Under the pieces are notes generated by a model. It made no database searches. It was not told the origin of the DNA and was given only the letters and a program-made list of their open reading frames with translations. The position numbers and the translations under genes are program-made. A stretch of 64,000 bases of DNA. Origin: Nepenthes gracilis (Eukaryota; Streptophyta; Magnoliopsida; Caryophyllales; Nepenthaceae). Shown in pieces: positions 11,191 through 23,433 of this stretch. The stretch lies in the NCBI GenBank assembly GCA_033239525.1, contig BSYO01000033.1, forward strand, positions 1,851,501-1,915,500, in the 5' to 3' direction. Positions within the stretch are counted from its first letter, which is position 1. Every line of letters begins with the position of its first letter.

Positions 11191-14100
11191 TTACTCTGAA
11201 GGGGGGCCATTTTCTACTACTTGACTTTGGATTTTAGGACGAACTGATGAGTTCTTGGTCGGGGGAGGTAGAAACCGCTGGAGAAACCTGTGAATCATCT
11301 CATAACTGGTAAATGTTATGACAGCTGATGGCACTGTTCTAAATAGATTAGTGGCACATCCGCTATAAAACCCACGAAGACCTTCCGTTTTGTGAGTCTT
11401 TTTGATGCAATCAATAGCACCCGTATATTGAATCTCATGATTTCTAGCTTGCCCTTGCTCTTGAAGCCTGGAACGAATAACCTGCCAAAATCAGAAGGTC
11501 TGAACCAGCATTTGGTTGAATGCATACGCATAGTTCCAGAAATATTACAACCAGAAGCATACCTCATGAGGATAAGTCACAACAGAAGCAGTTATTTTTG
11601 ATAATGCAGAGGCAATTGCAACATTTCCTGGGCTCAGCTTGTCGACAGTAGCGTTACCTGAAAACCAGTAAAACAAGACGTTTCCAACAGTTTGTTTAAA
11701 TTTAAGAAAGTTTAAAGAAGAGAAAAATTATAACAAAAAAAAGTTAAGAGGAAAGAAAAGGAAAAAATTATTTTCTTTCCTTCGTTTGGCTACTGAAAGA
11801 AAATATTATGAGAGAAAATTAAGACTCCGAGGAATATTTTTCTAAGCTTGATTATTAAAGAAAAATAGAGAGGACAAAACTCACTGTTGTGAACATGTGA
11901 CAGTGCATGAATTAGCAGAAGGTAATAGCGCTATGGGCTGATCGTGATATTCAAAGAGAAGGCTGAGAGATCAGCGTGAGGTTGAGATAAATCACTGTGA
12001 CAATAAAATTTTTCAACAGGTTTTCCTCTGGTTTTAAAGGGGAAAGCAAAATTCCCTTTAGTAGTGAATTTTATTTAAAAATTTTCCAACATATTTTTGT
12101 TCTTATAACTTTCCATACAATTCAAACATGAGAAAGGACTCTTTTTTCTTCCAATTTTTTCCTTTCCATGAAAGTTTCCCAGTTCCAAACAGAGCCTAAA
12201 TATTCCTATGCTATAAGACTACTGACGAAAAAATAAATAGAAAGCAAATGAGAGATTACTCTTTCTTGCTAAATAGGACTTCATTTTTTCATACGTGGGA
12301 AATTGGATGGCCACATGACTAATTCCTGCCAATGAAGGTAAAAGTCCCCTGTTTAAACCAAGAAATTGGAATTATGAAACAAATTATGAGAAAGGGAGCT
12401 AAATAAGACATACTCGAACTGTGGCATACTAGAATTGTGGGAATTGTGAAGGTTTTTTATTAAGCTTCACTTCCAAAACATTGAATCCAAATTGCTACAG
12501 CTCTCAGTTTACTCTTCACGGGCCAATTACTATGCATTAAAATGCACTTACCTATACAATCCTGGAACTCCTTCCTCATGTGCTATTCTTTTTAAGGCAG
12601 AAAGTATGTTTTTATATGGAACTACATCTGACCTCATCCCCTGCGTCTGCAGGAAAAGAAAATTGGCGTGTAAATACGGGTGGATCTAGGTGTTAATAAG
12701 TACTCATTTGACCCACTAAACCTACCAAAAAAACATAGAAAATGTTCATATTATATAGAAGAATACATAAATGATGTAACTTAGAAAAATAACCATACAC
12801 CCATCCAAAGTTTTCAGGAAGGGGGGTTTTGTATGAAGGAAAAATCAACAATTTCCCCTATTCAGGAAACACCTGAAACCTTTTTCTTTTTTCTATTGGA
12901 AAACGTAACAAGTTGCATTTGCTTAGAGCAAATGGCTGTAACCTAAAATTATGTGAACCTCCAAGTGAAATTGACATTTATATTATATAACACATTATAT
13001 TATATAGTCAAAATATTGCCTACTTATTGATTCAAGTCACAGAAAACAACCCTGTTTTGATTTGAGTTTGAAAAAAAAAACTTCCCACACTAAAAGTTGA
13101 AGGACAAGAGACTTTTAGACCAATGAGATTTATAGAAAAACTTCTTGACGCATATTAGCAAAAACAGTCATAGCAAAATCTGGCAGTTTCCAATTTCAGA
13201 TGCATATTTATATTATAACATACAGAGGAAAATAACAAGGTCTTGAATGCAGTAACCACAATTCAATAAGCTATTTGTTCGCTACAATATTTGGTCATTT
13301 TCTTGTACATAACAATTGAACGCATTAGGAAATTATCCAACCAAAAAAGGACCCCATCAGGAGAAATACCTAATCTGGCAACTGCATGTCAACCAGAGTC
13401 AGATTTTTCACAGATGAAAACATTTGGTCTGCTTGTATAGCACAAATATTTTTGGCTAGGTAGAATATCTAACAAATACTTGCCTTGCTTAGAAATTTTT
13501 TCTTTGTTCAAAGCATGTTTGCCGGTGTAGTATTTGAGCATATTTACAGGACAAATAGCACAAATAGCATTCAGAAAATATTTATAAGCTTAACAACTAA
13601 AATTAAGTGATTCTTGATCAGGTACCACTATGTTGGTATAAATATTGTCTTTTTATGTTTTGTTGGGAGAGGGTGAGTTGGTTAGTGAGGGGCATCACAC
13701 CTCATGTTTCGTCTTAAATTGATTTACTCATTAAAGGGCAGAAAATGCACCAGGCTCTCACATCTTAGGGTCTAAAGAGATTCGGGTATATGTAACATCA
13801 TCCCTACAACGTGGAGAGGTTGTTTTGATGATCTGATTTACTCATTAAATGCATTTAAATTGGATATTTTTCTGTTGGAAAAGTCATATGGAGCTTTTCA
13901 TTGAAGAGGTAGAATGTCCATATTTGCTAAACAGATCACTAACTTGCATTTCCAGCAAATTGAGCTGGTAGGCGGTATCATACATTGCCAACCCTACTTA
14001 GTATTAGTCTGTGATATTCTCCTTAGCCATACTACGCATACTATAGCTTTGCAAGCATGCGAGAAGGTGTATTTGAATGGCTCATATTGGAAGAATCTCT

Positions 14101-17100
14101 AGCTTCATTCATCTGCTATAGTTATGACATGCAGATAGCCAATCCTCCAAAGTCTGTGTCTTACGATAACATGGAAAGACAAGAAAATTTTCCCAATGTT
14201 CTCAAGGTTGTAGAATGATATAGCACGTTCTATACAGGAATAACTAATTTGCTATCATCACTTAGAAAATCAGAACTGCAGATTTCTGCAGTTTATGAGA
14301 TTTCTGCAATGTAGGCAAGCTTGAATTCACAGTAAAAAAGCAATGCCACATTTATATCCTAATTGCATGTATTGAAAATTAAACAGAAACATATGACTCA
14401 TTATCTAACTTACTTGGAGCCTGGTCTTAACAACCCACAATGGATTAGTTGAAGTGGCAGTGACAGCCCCAGCGACAGAAGCAACTATCATATTTGCCCC
14501 GATTGTAAGCTGTCCATTACCATCCCCTAGATCAACACACATGATGTAAAAAACTTGATGAAATTAGCTGGTTGCAGCATTAAGGATAGAACAGACAGCA
14601 GAGACGAGAAGAAACAATAAAAGAATAGATGATATAAATATTGCCGGGAACTCCAACCATGTGACTGGAGTAGACCTTTAAGTTGCCCGTAAACTGCAAA
14701 GTATACCTAGGCATGAAATGAGCATATCTGTCATTTAGAGAAATATTGAGGATTTATAAGATAGCAATTTACACATTTCCACAAAAATAGATCCCATAAA
14801 AACAAGCAGGTAAAAAAAGAGAAATACGCAAGAAATATTGAATTAAAGAGACTTTCAGTTTTCATAGTTCTCACTGGTTTATGGATTCTAATAGTAAGGT
14901 TTTCAGCGACAGTATGGAGGCAATAGGTGCCTGATCCCCTTTATATCATGAGCAGAAAACTAAGCCTAATTAGGGAAGCCTTTTAATTCAAGCTCAGACG
15001 AGCCTTTGACTGAACAAATGTGTAATGAGCATAGTAGGTTGATTCAGTTAATAGCCCTAAATAAAATTAACTTTTGACACACAGGAACCATTTCCTTCCT
15101 CGTATGTTTGATCAGCTTGAGAAAGCTCTTGGACAACTGTCTTTAAGGTCAGGTTAAAACTTTAACAATTTGCTTGGTATTTATTAAAAAGAAGCAATAA
15201 TTACAAGGGTAGCCCGTTTGAAGGCAGTAACAAATTGGAAAACATAAAAACAAATATTAATTTAATGATCTGCATCAGAAGCATCAACAAGCCAACAGTA
15301 AAATTATAAGACCAAAATAGCCCCACATGACATAGAGGATTATTCTCTCCTTTTGCTATTATCCCCTTATTTTTGTTCTATTTTTAAATATCCACAAAAC
15401 TACCCAGATAGACCCTTCCCTACAAAATAGAACACATCCAAAGAGTTCCTTAAAATTAAGCAAAAAAAAATCCATACTGTTTTATTCAGATATAAGCAAA
15501 AGCAAAAAAAAATTACACTCACAGCCCAAGTCGGAAGTAAAGCCAAAATTGTTGGTGAGAGGCCCCGGTACAATCCCCGTAAACCATCCTTCTTTACAAT
15601 ATCTTGCATGCTTGTAATAATAATACTACCTGATTATAGTGTACAATACCCATCAGACAGTAAGATACTGAAGAAACTAAAAGTCCACAGCCAACTAATA
15701 GGCTTGACAAATTTTATGGGCTTAATGCTGTATACATCTAATGTAGAATTGAAAGTTGGTGCGATCAACTCACCCTCTATTGGAAGATTGAATGCACTTC
15801 ATGATATTTTCACTGTAAGAGAGTCAAATTGCCCCTGATCCTTTTAGTTGTGCTTGATATGTAAGTCAAACTATCCTACGGAGCACTTTAATGTCTCAAA
15901 AAGAGTTCTTTGGACTTATGACTATATCAGCTGAGACACAACTCATCCTCGCAATTACTCCAGGTTCTTCATTCCCTAGCTAGTGACACTACAAGCTCTT
16001 AAATACACTTTTTCATAAATAAAGTGATGTTGGGCTTTAATCAAGCTCAGCTTGTTTGAGAATCAACCATGATTTTAAGTTCAAACTTGCACTATCGGAT
16101 CACTAAATGAGCTCAAACAACACTTAACCAAGCTTGAAAAGCAACTGCTCACTGAGCAAACCAGTCTTCTCACCAACCTAAATGTGCACCTGCTTTCAAC
16201 ATTAAGTTGTTGAGATTGGCATGGTACCACACTTTATTAGGCAGCTAGGATAGCATATCTTAGTATTTCCCCTTCTAGGAAAGTAACAACAGACTGAAAT
16301 GTCCACTAAAATGGATTTAGTTTGTTTCAGTTGTCCTGATTTGTACCATTCTTGGCAGCTTTCTCCAATAAATATTGTTCTCTGTGATGATCTACGTGCA
16401 GGAGGGGAATCTTCATTGAATATCACAATTCTAATCCTTCTTTATGTCCCTCGCTGGGAAACTAGTTGCTATGGCATCCAGTAACTGCTCGCCTTTCAAA
16501 CCTTTACAATATAACCATACAGGTTGCACATTCACGATTGTTAGCACCAAGTTATTCACCAAAATGGTTGGTCCTACCACACTGTTCTCAGATCTAAGAT
16601 ACATTTAGCAAGTTCTCTCTCTCTCTCTCTCTCTCTCCCCCTCTCTCTCTCAGATTTTTTACTTGTATAATTTCTTACATTCTAGTGACCAACCTCAGTG
16701 GCCTAAATTTTCTGATAAAAACTTTTTGGCTAAAATTAGGATATAATTTTTTCCCACATTTCCCATCTTTTGACAGCCAGTTGTTTTCATAGTTACAATT
16801 GCAAATTTTTTTATAACCTTTTTCTACTTTTCTGGGGTGAAGATCCTTGACCTCGTTTGTTCATACAACCCATGGATGGCTACATTGTTATAGTACACGT
16901 GAATGGAATATTATAAATGTACCAGATAAGAGAAAAGTGTTAGGGTTGGTCACTCCCTTGTAGGTGACTCAACAAACGGACGTCATCGGATCACACAGGT
17001 TTTATGTAACGTCGGAGTGCTGCATACTAGCTGTGGCAAAGTCCAGGAGGAAATCGTTTGCCGGAGCGGCAAATCTCGGAGTGGTAATTACCAGAGGGGC

Positions 17101-20100
17101 AATTTCCGGAGCAGCAGGTAAGGCTGCAAGAGTACGGGCGGCTGGCGGCAGGGCAGCAGAAGCTGGTTAAGGGGAGGTTGATCGGTTGGGAGAAGAATCT
17201 GATCAACAAAAGGTTGATCGGTTGAGTAATGGCCCAAAAGCATTGTGGAAAGCTGGCAGCTAATGTAGGGGACAGTTGTCTTTCCAAAGTTGGTAGACTT
17301 GCAGACTATGCGCCGAAAATCTCCTGCAAAGTGGCAGAAAGCAGTTTGCAGATGGCAGAGCTTTTGATGCACACAACCTAGCATGGAGAGCATACGTGCT
17401 ATGGAACTTGGGCCAAACCTCTCTCTCTCTCTATAAAGTGCGGCTTTTGGAGAAAGAGAAGCAAGCTAGAGGGGGTCACGAAAGGAGTACGTGGAGCAGC
17501 AGTAGCAATGTGAGGGTTGCATGGCAAGCGACCATTGAAGCGGCCGCAAGTGTGGTAGACAGCCGTCTACTGCGAAACTTGGTGGGCGAGAAATCACCAG
17601 GGGCGTTGTGCTCCGGACCTCATGTGTGTGGGGGTGAAACAGAGGTTGCTGTTTCACCACACTTGTAAAATGTTTACAAGTGAAGTGCACCACCAATAAA
17701 AAGAATGAGAGGAAAAAAATAGAGAGATAAGAGGAAAGGAGAGTTTCCTTACTCTTAGTGATTGTTTTTCTTATTCTATCTTGGGTGTGTAGCGGATACA
17801 CTATCTCAGGATGTTTGTAACTAACTTTATATAGTGGAATTATTCGGAGTTTATCCAGTGGTTTTTTTTTCAGTTTGTGAAGGGTTTCCATGTTAAAAAT
17901 GTTGTGCATCTTTTGTTTATTGTGCCTACTAAATTGTTAGCTGATGATAACTGGCAGATTTGGGTTTCCGCTATGTCGGATTGGGTGAATTCGGGTTGTT
18001 CGAACCCCATCAAGTGGTATCAGAGATAGTTGAGATTAGCCTAGGCTCGGAAAGGGCTACTTGCGGAGGGTACTGACCAGAAAGGGCTACCTGCGAAAGT
18101 ACTGACTTGCTGCCGATGCACTGGGGCAAAGTGAAGTGTTGTAGAGAGAAAATCGCTGAGTGAAGTGCCGTAGAAGTGCAGCCGCCGAGATCTATGACCA
18201 TCGAAGTGGAAATTCTGGTGTCGTCATGGAGGAACTTGCCATTTAGTGTAGAGCTAGAATGAACAGAAAAAACAGAACGGAGCTGTGCAGGGCCAAGGGC
18301 GGAGCTAAACAGGGCCAAAGGCGGAGCCAGGAGGGCTAAGGGCAAAGCTGAGCAGGGCCAAAGGTGAAGCTGAGATGGCGAAGGCAGAATGCAAGGGAGA
18401 ATGATTCGACCGCAGGGAAGATGTTGAAGGGAAGTTGGACTACTTCAAGTTCAGTAGAACGGAAAAAGGTATTATTCAGGCTTCCCAATTGAGGGGAAGC
18501 TGCCGAAAAGTAGGCAATCACGGTAGCCGGAAAAAGGCGAGGTTATTTCCTATAAGGTCGTGAGGAGAAATTTGTTGGGGTTGGTCACTCCCTTGTTGGT
18601 GATTCAACAAACGGACATCATCGAATCACACAGGTTTTGTATGATATCGGAGTGATGTATACTGGCTGCAGTAAAGTCTAGGAGGAGGCTGTTTACCACA
18701 GCGGCATATCTCAAAGTGGCAATTACCAGAGGAGCAATTGCCGGAGCAGCTAGGCAGGGCTGCAAGAGTACAGCCGGCTGGCGGCCGGGCAGCAGAATCC
18801 GGTCAACGGGAGGTTGACCGGCTCGAAGAAGAATCTGGTCAATAGAAGGTTAACCGACCGAGTAATGGCCTAAAGACATTGTGGAAAGTTGACAACTGAC
18901 GTAGCGGACAGTTGTCTTTCCAGGGTTGGTAGACCTGCAAACTATGCGCCAAAAGTTGCCTGCAAAGTGGCAGAAAGTAGTTTGCAGATGGCAGAGCTTC
19001 TAATGCACGCAACCTGGCATGCAGAGCATGCATGCTATGGAACTTTGGCCAGATCACTCTCTCTATAAAGTACGGCTTCTGGAGGAAGAGAAGCAAGCTA
19101 GAGGGGGTCACGCAAGGAGTACGTGGAGCAACAACAACAATGTGAGGGTTGCGTGGCGAAAGGCCGCTTCGTAGACAGCTGTCTACCGCTACACTTGGTA
19201 GGTGAGAAACACTAGAGGAGCTGTGCGCCAGGCTGCATGTGTGCAGGCGTAAAACGAAAGATGCCATTTCATCACACTTATAAAATGTCTATGAGTGGAG
19301 TGCACCATCAGTGAGAAGAATGATAAGAAAAAAACAAAAAGATAAGAGGGAATGAGAGTTTCCTTACTCTTAGTGATTGTTTTTCTTATTCTGTCTTGAG
19401 TGTGTAGCGGATACTCTGTCTCAGAGTTTTTGTAACCGATTTTACATAGTAGAATTGTTCGGAATTTATCTCGTAAATTTTTCTTTCGGTTTATGAAGGA
19501 TTTTCACGTTAAAAATATTGTACTTCTTTTGATCACTGTGCTCACTAAATTGGTAGCCGATGATGACGGGCGGTTCAAGTTTCCGTGGCGCCGGATTGGG
19601 TGAATCTGGGTTGTTCGAATCCCATCATATAGATGAGAATTAACAAGGGCAATGATTCCCTAGATAAGTTATTGAATATATTAGCCCACACACCCCAGTG
19701 ATCGTACCTTCATAATATGTTAGTATTTATGAGTTATAACGTGTCTGTCTCGTGTAATATATGTAGCAAACGAACGTAATGTATATAGTGAAACGCTAAT
19801 TGACACACTACGATTGTTATCCCAAAAACAGTGAATGCCCGAGTAAAAATGCCTACATTGTACCTTTGTGACCGGAGCAGGTCGCAACGGAAAGGCCATG
19901 GACCTGTAGCCTCGTCTTAATCACATCTAATGGACAAACAAATGTAGCAGCAATAGCACCTGCAAACCCAAGCACAAACCATACTTCAAACTCAACTAAT
20001 TTACACGCACTTTGTCGAGTAGAAGCTTGCACAGACCATAAGTAGTAAAACCAAATCTAGAATCCCCAATAAGGAAGCACGTTTACAGAACTGATCACGA

Positions 20101-20368
20101 AAAACTAAACTCTCGTTTCGCAATCATTTACGGTTCTTCCGAATTTCAAGATAACGCATTCAATTATCAAAATGTCAGAAAAAACACGTCATTAAAAGAG
20201 TAAAAAAAACCCTAACTGATAGAGTAATCGAAGCTCCAAATTTTACAAAGTTCAAGAGGTAGAGATAGAGAGAGAGAGAGAGCGCAGACCTGCAGCAGCG
20301 CCGGCACCGGCGTCGCAGATTATGTCTCTAGCAGTGGAACCTTCCAACGACGACGCACGCCGGGTCAT
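11191..20368 (-). CDS. NDT2: NAD+ transporter, mitochondrial carrier family (NDT2-like)
   Basis: Nine exons: 20368-20290, 19959-19864, 15629-15523, 14706-14658, 14526-14414, 12646-12552, 12348-12260, 11657-11563 and 11481-11191. All joins are GT-AG and in phase, giving 337 residues; start ATG 20368, stop TAA 11191-11193. The three carrier repeats show their signatures: [22 protein letters not shown] and YPHEVIRSRLQ. Diagnostic matches to Arabidopsis NDT2 (At1g25380), as recalled, include [31 protein letters not shown] and RGCATNL-like (here SGCATNLF). NDT proteins exchange NAD+ against ADP/AMP across organelle inner membranes. The C-terminal tail is shorter than that of NDT2. Intron 2 (15630-19863) contains a complete LTR element (16938-19627). 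NDT1 is the alternative assignment. Confidence 0.92.
16614..16651. repeat. (CT)n microsatellite
   Basis: An almost uninterrupted CT dinucleotide run broken by one CCCC block, inside intron 2 of the carrier gene. Confidence 0.9.
16938..18012 (+). repeat. Left (5') LTR of the compact element
   Basis: 1,075 bp, TG...CA ends. A TATA-like CTATAAAGTGCGG lies near 17430 and a downstream AATAAA-type region near 17690. It is closely similar to 18573-19627, with many scattered substitutions, so the insertion is not recent. Confidence 0.85.
18015..18025 (+). other. Primer binding site, initiator tRNA-Met type
   Basis: TGGTATCAGAG begins two bases after the left LTR. This is the standard primer site of Copia and many TRIM elements. 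The next bases (ATAG) depart from the usual GC. Confidence 0.85.
18573..19627 (+). repeat. Right (3') LTR of the compact element
   Basis: 1,055 bp, the partner of 16938-18012. It starts TGTTGGGGTTGG and ends CGAATCCCATCA. Confidence 0.85.
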
Positions 20369-21194
20369 TTCAAAACTAGCGATATTGAAGAATTCAACTC
20401 AGTTATTAAATCGATTTTGGGGATTATGAATCAAAGTAGAAGAACTGGAACAGGTAAAACCACTTGGCATGGCAGATTTATGGAGCTTCCGCTTATACAT
20501 TTGATTAGAAAGAGAATGGACCGGACGTGGAGACAGGGAGGAGGTCTCTTCGCTTGTCGGGATGAAGACGGCGAAGCTGTGAGAGTGAAGGCGAAGAGGA
20601 TCGTCTCAGGGAATCATTGGAATGTGAAAGTTTGAATCAACGGAACGGCCGCACAGTAGAAACCGCGAAGTAGTTTCTCGCGTCCTGCCTTCGCTCGTTG
20701 CCCAAATGCCGCCTCTCCGGAAACGTAAAATCGGAGACTAACTCTCGTCCTTCAGTCCCAGCTCTTTCATTTTTAGACTACATTATTTGATATAAATATA
20801 ACGACTCAACCAAATTTTATTTTTTTCAAATAAAATAAAAACAATTAGCTACATATTTTATAAATATTCATATTAAAAATAAAAATAATTATTTTTATTT
20901 TTTATTTTAAAATTATTATTATTAAATTTGTATCATAATTTGACTATATCGGGTTTGACTTTCGAACCTTTTAATTCAAATTTTACACACGGTAATAATT
21001 ATTAAAAAGTCAGAGAATATTGGACTCATTTTTTAATATATCATCAAATATTTAAATTAAAAGTTTTTATATAAGAATAAAAAATAAGAGAAAATAAAAA
21101 TTAGTACGGTAATAAGAGACCAATCGTATTTAAGAGCTTGGCCTTACGTTGATTGATAGACAATAACGGCGATATTAAATTTAAAGAAAGGCCA
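20369..21194. other. Upstream region of the NDT2-like gene
   Basis: Promoter and 5' leader of the minus-strand carrier are expected in the first few hundred bases, where GC content is raised (20400-20760). The rest is AT-rich. The 72-codon plus-strand frame at 20417-20635 lies antisense to that leader and matches no family. Confidence 0.5.
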
Positions 21195-22075
21195 ATGTGT
21201 CCAGAAAGTCAGTCAGCCAACATTTCGGCTGGCTAGCAAGAAGATGCCCCTGAATCGAAAGGTCCAAAGACGGTCAACGTTGGCGTTGACCGTCCTGGCA
21301 GCCAACCTACTCACATACGGTCAACTCAGCGTTGATCAGTTTGTTGGGCCTTTAGAGGCCTTGTAACAGTGATGGGCCTATTCCATTCTGGCCCACGGCC
21401 CATCACCTGATCGCCCGTCGCTCTCCCTTCGTTCTCTACGAAGGCGGCCAACACATTGACGGGCAACTCAGACGTTGACCGTCTGCTCCCCACATGTTGG
21501 GTCCAAAAAAGGCCCTTATACAGTAATGGATCTGACTCACTCAGGCTCATAGCCCAAATGGAGGCCAATGACGAACGCCTTTCATAAGGGCGGCCACACA
21601 CGCACGCAGACGGTCAACCCAAGCGTTGACCGTCCGCGCTTTACACATTGGGCCCCGAGAAGCCTTTCAACAGTAACAGACCTGACCCGTTTAGGCCCAT
21701 CAGACATAAAAAGGCCAGCCACGATCCTCCAAGGATATTCCACGACCTCAAAAAGAATATCTGCAATATTGGCACCCCTCAAATAAGGAAGGCGCCAGAT
21801 CCTCCCAACTCCTCGCCAACGAGGAACATCAACTGTGAATATCTTTGGGAAGGAGTTCTTAACTTGGAAAGTGGTTGACCACCTCAGAAGGAAACAATCT
21901 TCCACAATTGGGCAACGAGTATCAGCCTCCAGAAGGAAGGCCAACAGCAGAAGATAGGGACGATCACTCCTTCCAAGGAGGGAGGATCGCCATCTTTGCC
22001 ATAAAAGAGGCCCTGGATCCACCATCCAGGGCACGCTTTGATAGATGCTTTCTTGAATGCTTTTCTCCATTATAG
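21195..22075 (+). mobile_element. Tat-type LTR fragment
   Basis: Clearly homologous to the reverse complement of the LTRs at 46582 and 56390. It shares CCAGAAAGTCA near its left end, the (GACGGTCAAC...GTTGACCGTC) modules, the CAAGGATATTCCACGACCTC-like block and the AATATTGGCACC block. It ends after CTTTCTTGAATGCTTT. Outer boundaries are approximate and neither a complete TG...CA pair nor a target duplication was found, so it is either truncated or strongly diverged. All coding-length frames within it (21326-22075, both strands) are LTR sequence. Confidence 0.75.
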
Positions 22076-22335
22076 TGATTTATTCCTTTATCGATTCAAT
22101 CTTTTATATATCTTGTGGTTCAGCTCTTCAGTCAATCAGAAAATTATGTGTATAGACAATTTAACAATTCATTTCATTATAAATAAAGGAATTCAATTAT
22201 TTAATAATCCTTTATAAGTTTATAATTTGTAAATCCTGTATTTAATTGGATCAGGTCGACTTTACTTTATACCGTGCCTAATAAAATTAAATTTTGATTT
22301 AAAATTTTCAATCAAGTTTAAATTTACATTCCACA

Positions 22336-22372
<37 letters not shown>

Positions 22373-23433
22373 ATAATTTATTTTAAAAAAATAAATATAT
22401 AATAACAAAAATGTATCCAAATATTTTTCTTTCGGGCAATGCAGTAACAGCGACGCCTGCTGGCCAAAGCTGACGGTAGATTTGCCGACCTGTAAGGGCC
22501 TGCGCTGATTCTTATTAGTAATTTTTTTTTAATAATATTGTGATTTATTATTATTTAATTATTATAAAAAATAAATTTATATAAAAATAGATAGATAAGT
22601 TTAATTACCAAACCAAGTTCAAGTTTAATTTCGGGTCTGTTAACTATAATAGTTCTAACAAATAAGAGCTTAAAGAAGTTTTCCATTATCTTTTTCCATG
22701 CTACATGACATCTAATAAGCATTGGGGGCGTTGGGACCCATTGCATACGGCATCACAACGAAAACCACGCCACGTAGATTGTTGATTTTAAAATTCAACA
22801 GCCCATGTAATACTGCAGCCACTTTAATGTCCGTACGGCATCGCAGCGGCCCTCATTTTGTCATCTAAAAGTACTGATATTTACATTTTAATCTTTCATT
22901 GGGGGTGGCCGGCAGCATGCAATTATTCGTCCATCATCGGGGGCACGGCAAACACGAGAGAGTAGCGGTAGTAGGGAGTGGTAGATCTGTCGGGAGGAAC
23001 GTAGTCACTAGTGGTGGGGGGAACGAAGATTGGCGGCATGGGATAGGCTGCATTACCAAACTCATCGAAAAGCAACCATGTGTTGGTGTCTCCCTCACAC
23101 AACATAGACATTAATCAAAATATTAACAGTCTGTGAAATATAATTCAATGACTTTTATTGCACAATTGATGTTGGGTTCGTATATTTAGAACAAGTTTAA
23201 ATCATGTAAAGTTTTACATATCTATTTATATCAACAGAGTCCTATAAAAATAGATACATCAACTATTTTTATTTTAATTTATAACAAATCACTTCATCAA
23301 CTTGCTTTTTTGATGATGTGAACTCTTTCCTTTAACAAATTACACTAAATTCTTTCTCCTGCATTGATCTCTCTTGGGTGATCTAAACAATAGTATAAAG
23401 AATAAATAATCAAAAGGATGTTAGAAAGAAATT
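22076..23433. other. Intergenic stretch left of the GT14 gene
   Basis: AT-rich, with an (AT)n run at 22339-22370. The right end should hold the 3' UTR of the glycosyltransferase gene. A 62-codon minus-strand frame at 22923-23111 (with NTWLLFDEFGNAAYPMPP) looks somewhat protein-like. It could be a gene fragment but matches nothing I can name. Confidence 0.5.
22339..22370. repeat. (AT)n microsatellite
   Basis: About 16 uninterrupted AT units. Confidence 0.95.

Larger units (their letters stand above)
16938..19627 (+). mobile_element. Compact non-autonomous LTR retrotransposon with very short interior
   Basis: Two long direct repeats (16938-18012 and 18573-19627) both start TGTT(A/G)GGGTTGGTCACTCC-like and end CCCATCA. 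They bracket only 560 bp. Immediately after the left repeat is TGGTATCAGAG (18015-18025), complementary to the 3' end of initiator tRNA-Met, and a purine stretch (GTGAGGAGAAA) precedes the right repeat. The interior has no gag or pol frame, only low-complexity GGGCCAAAGGCGGAGC-like repeats. The LTRs are far longer than those of classical TRIMs, so this is better seen as an internally deleted Copia-like element that still has its replication signals. The flanks AAAAG and TATAG do not form a clear target duplication. It lies in NDT2 intron 2, antisense to the gene. Confidence 0.85.

Noticed and set aside
12492..12689. 65-codon plus-strand frame
   Set aside because: It is antisense to exon 6 (12646-12552) of the NDT2-like gene, whose splice sites and carrier motif are clear.
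16933..19632. Target duplication for the compact LTR element
   Set aside because: AAAAG and TATAG agree at only three of five positions, which is not enough to claim one.
21326..22075. 162-codon minus-strand frame and neighbours as a gene
   Set aside because: The region is a Tat LTR fragment. The frame has no domain similarity, and the sequence aligns with non-coding LTR at 46582 and 56390.
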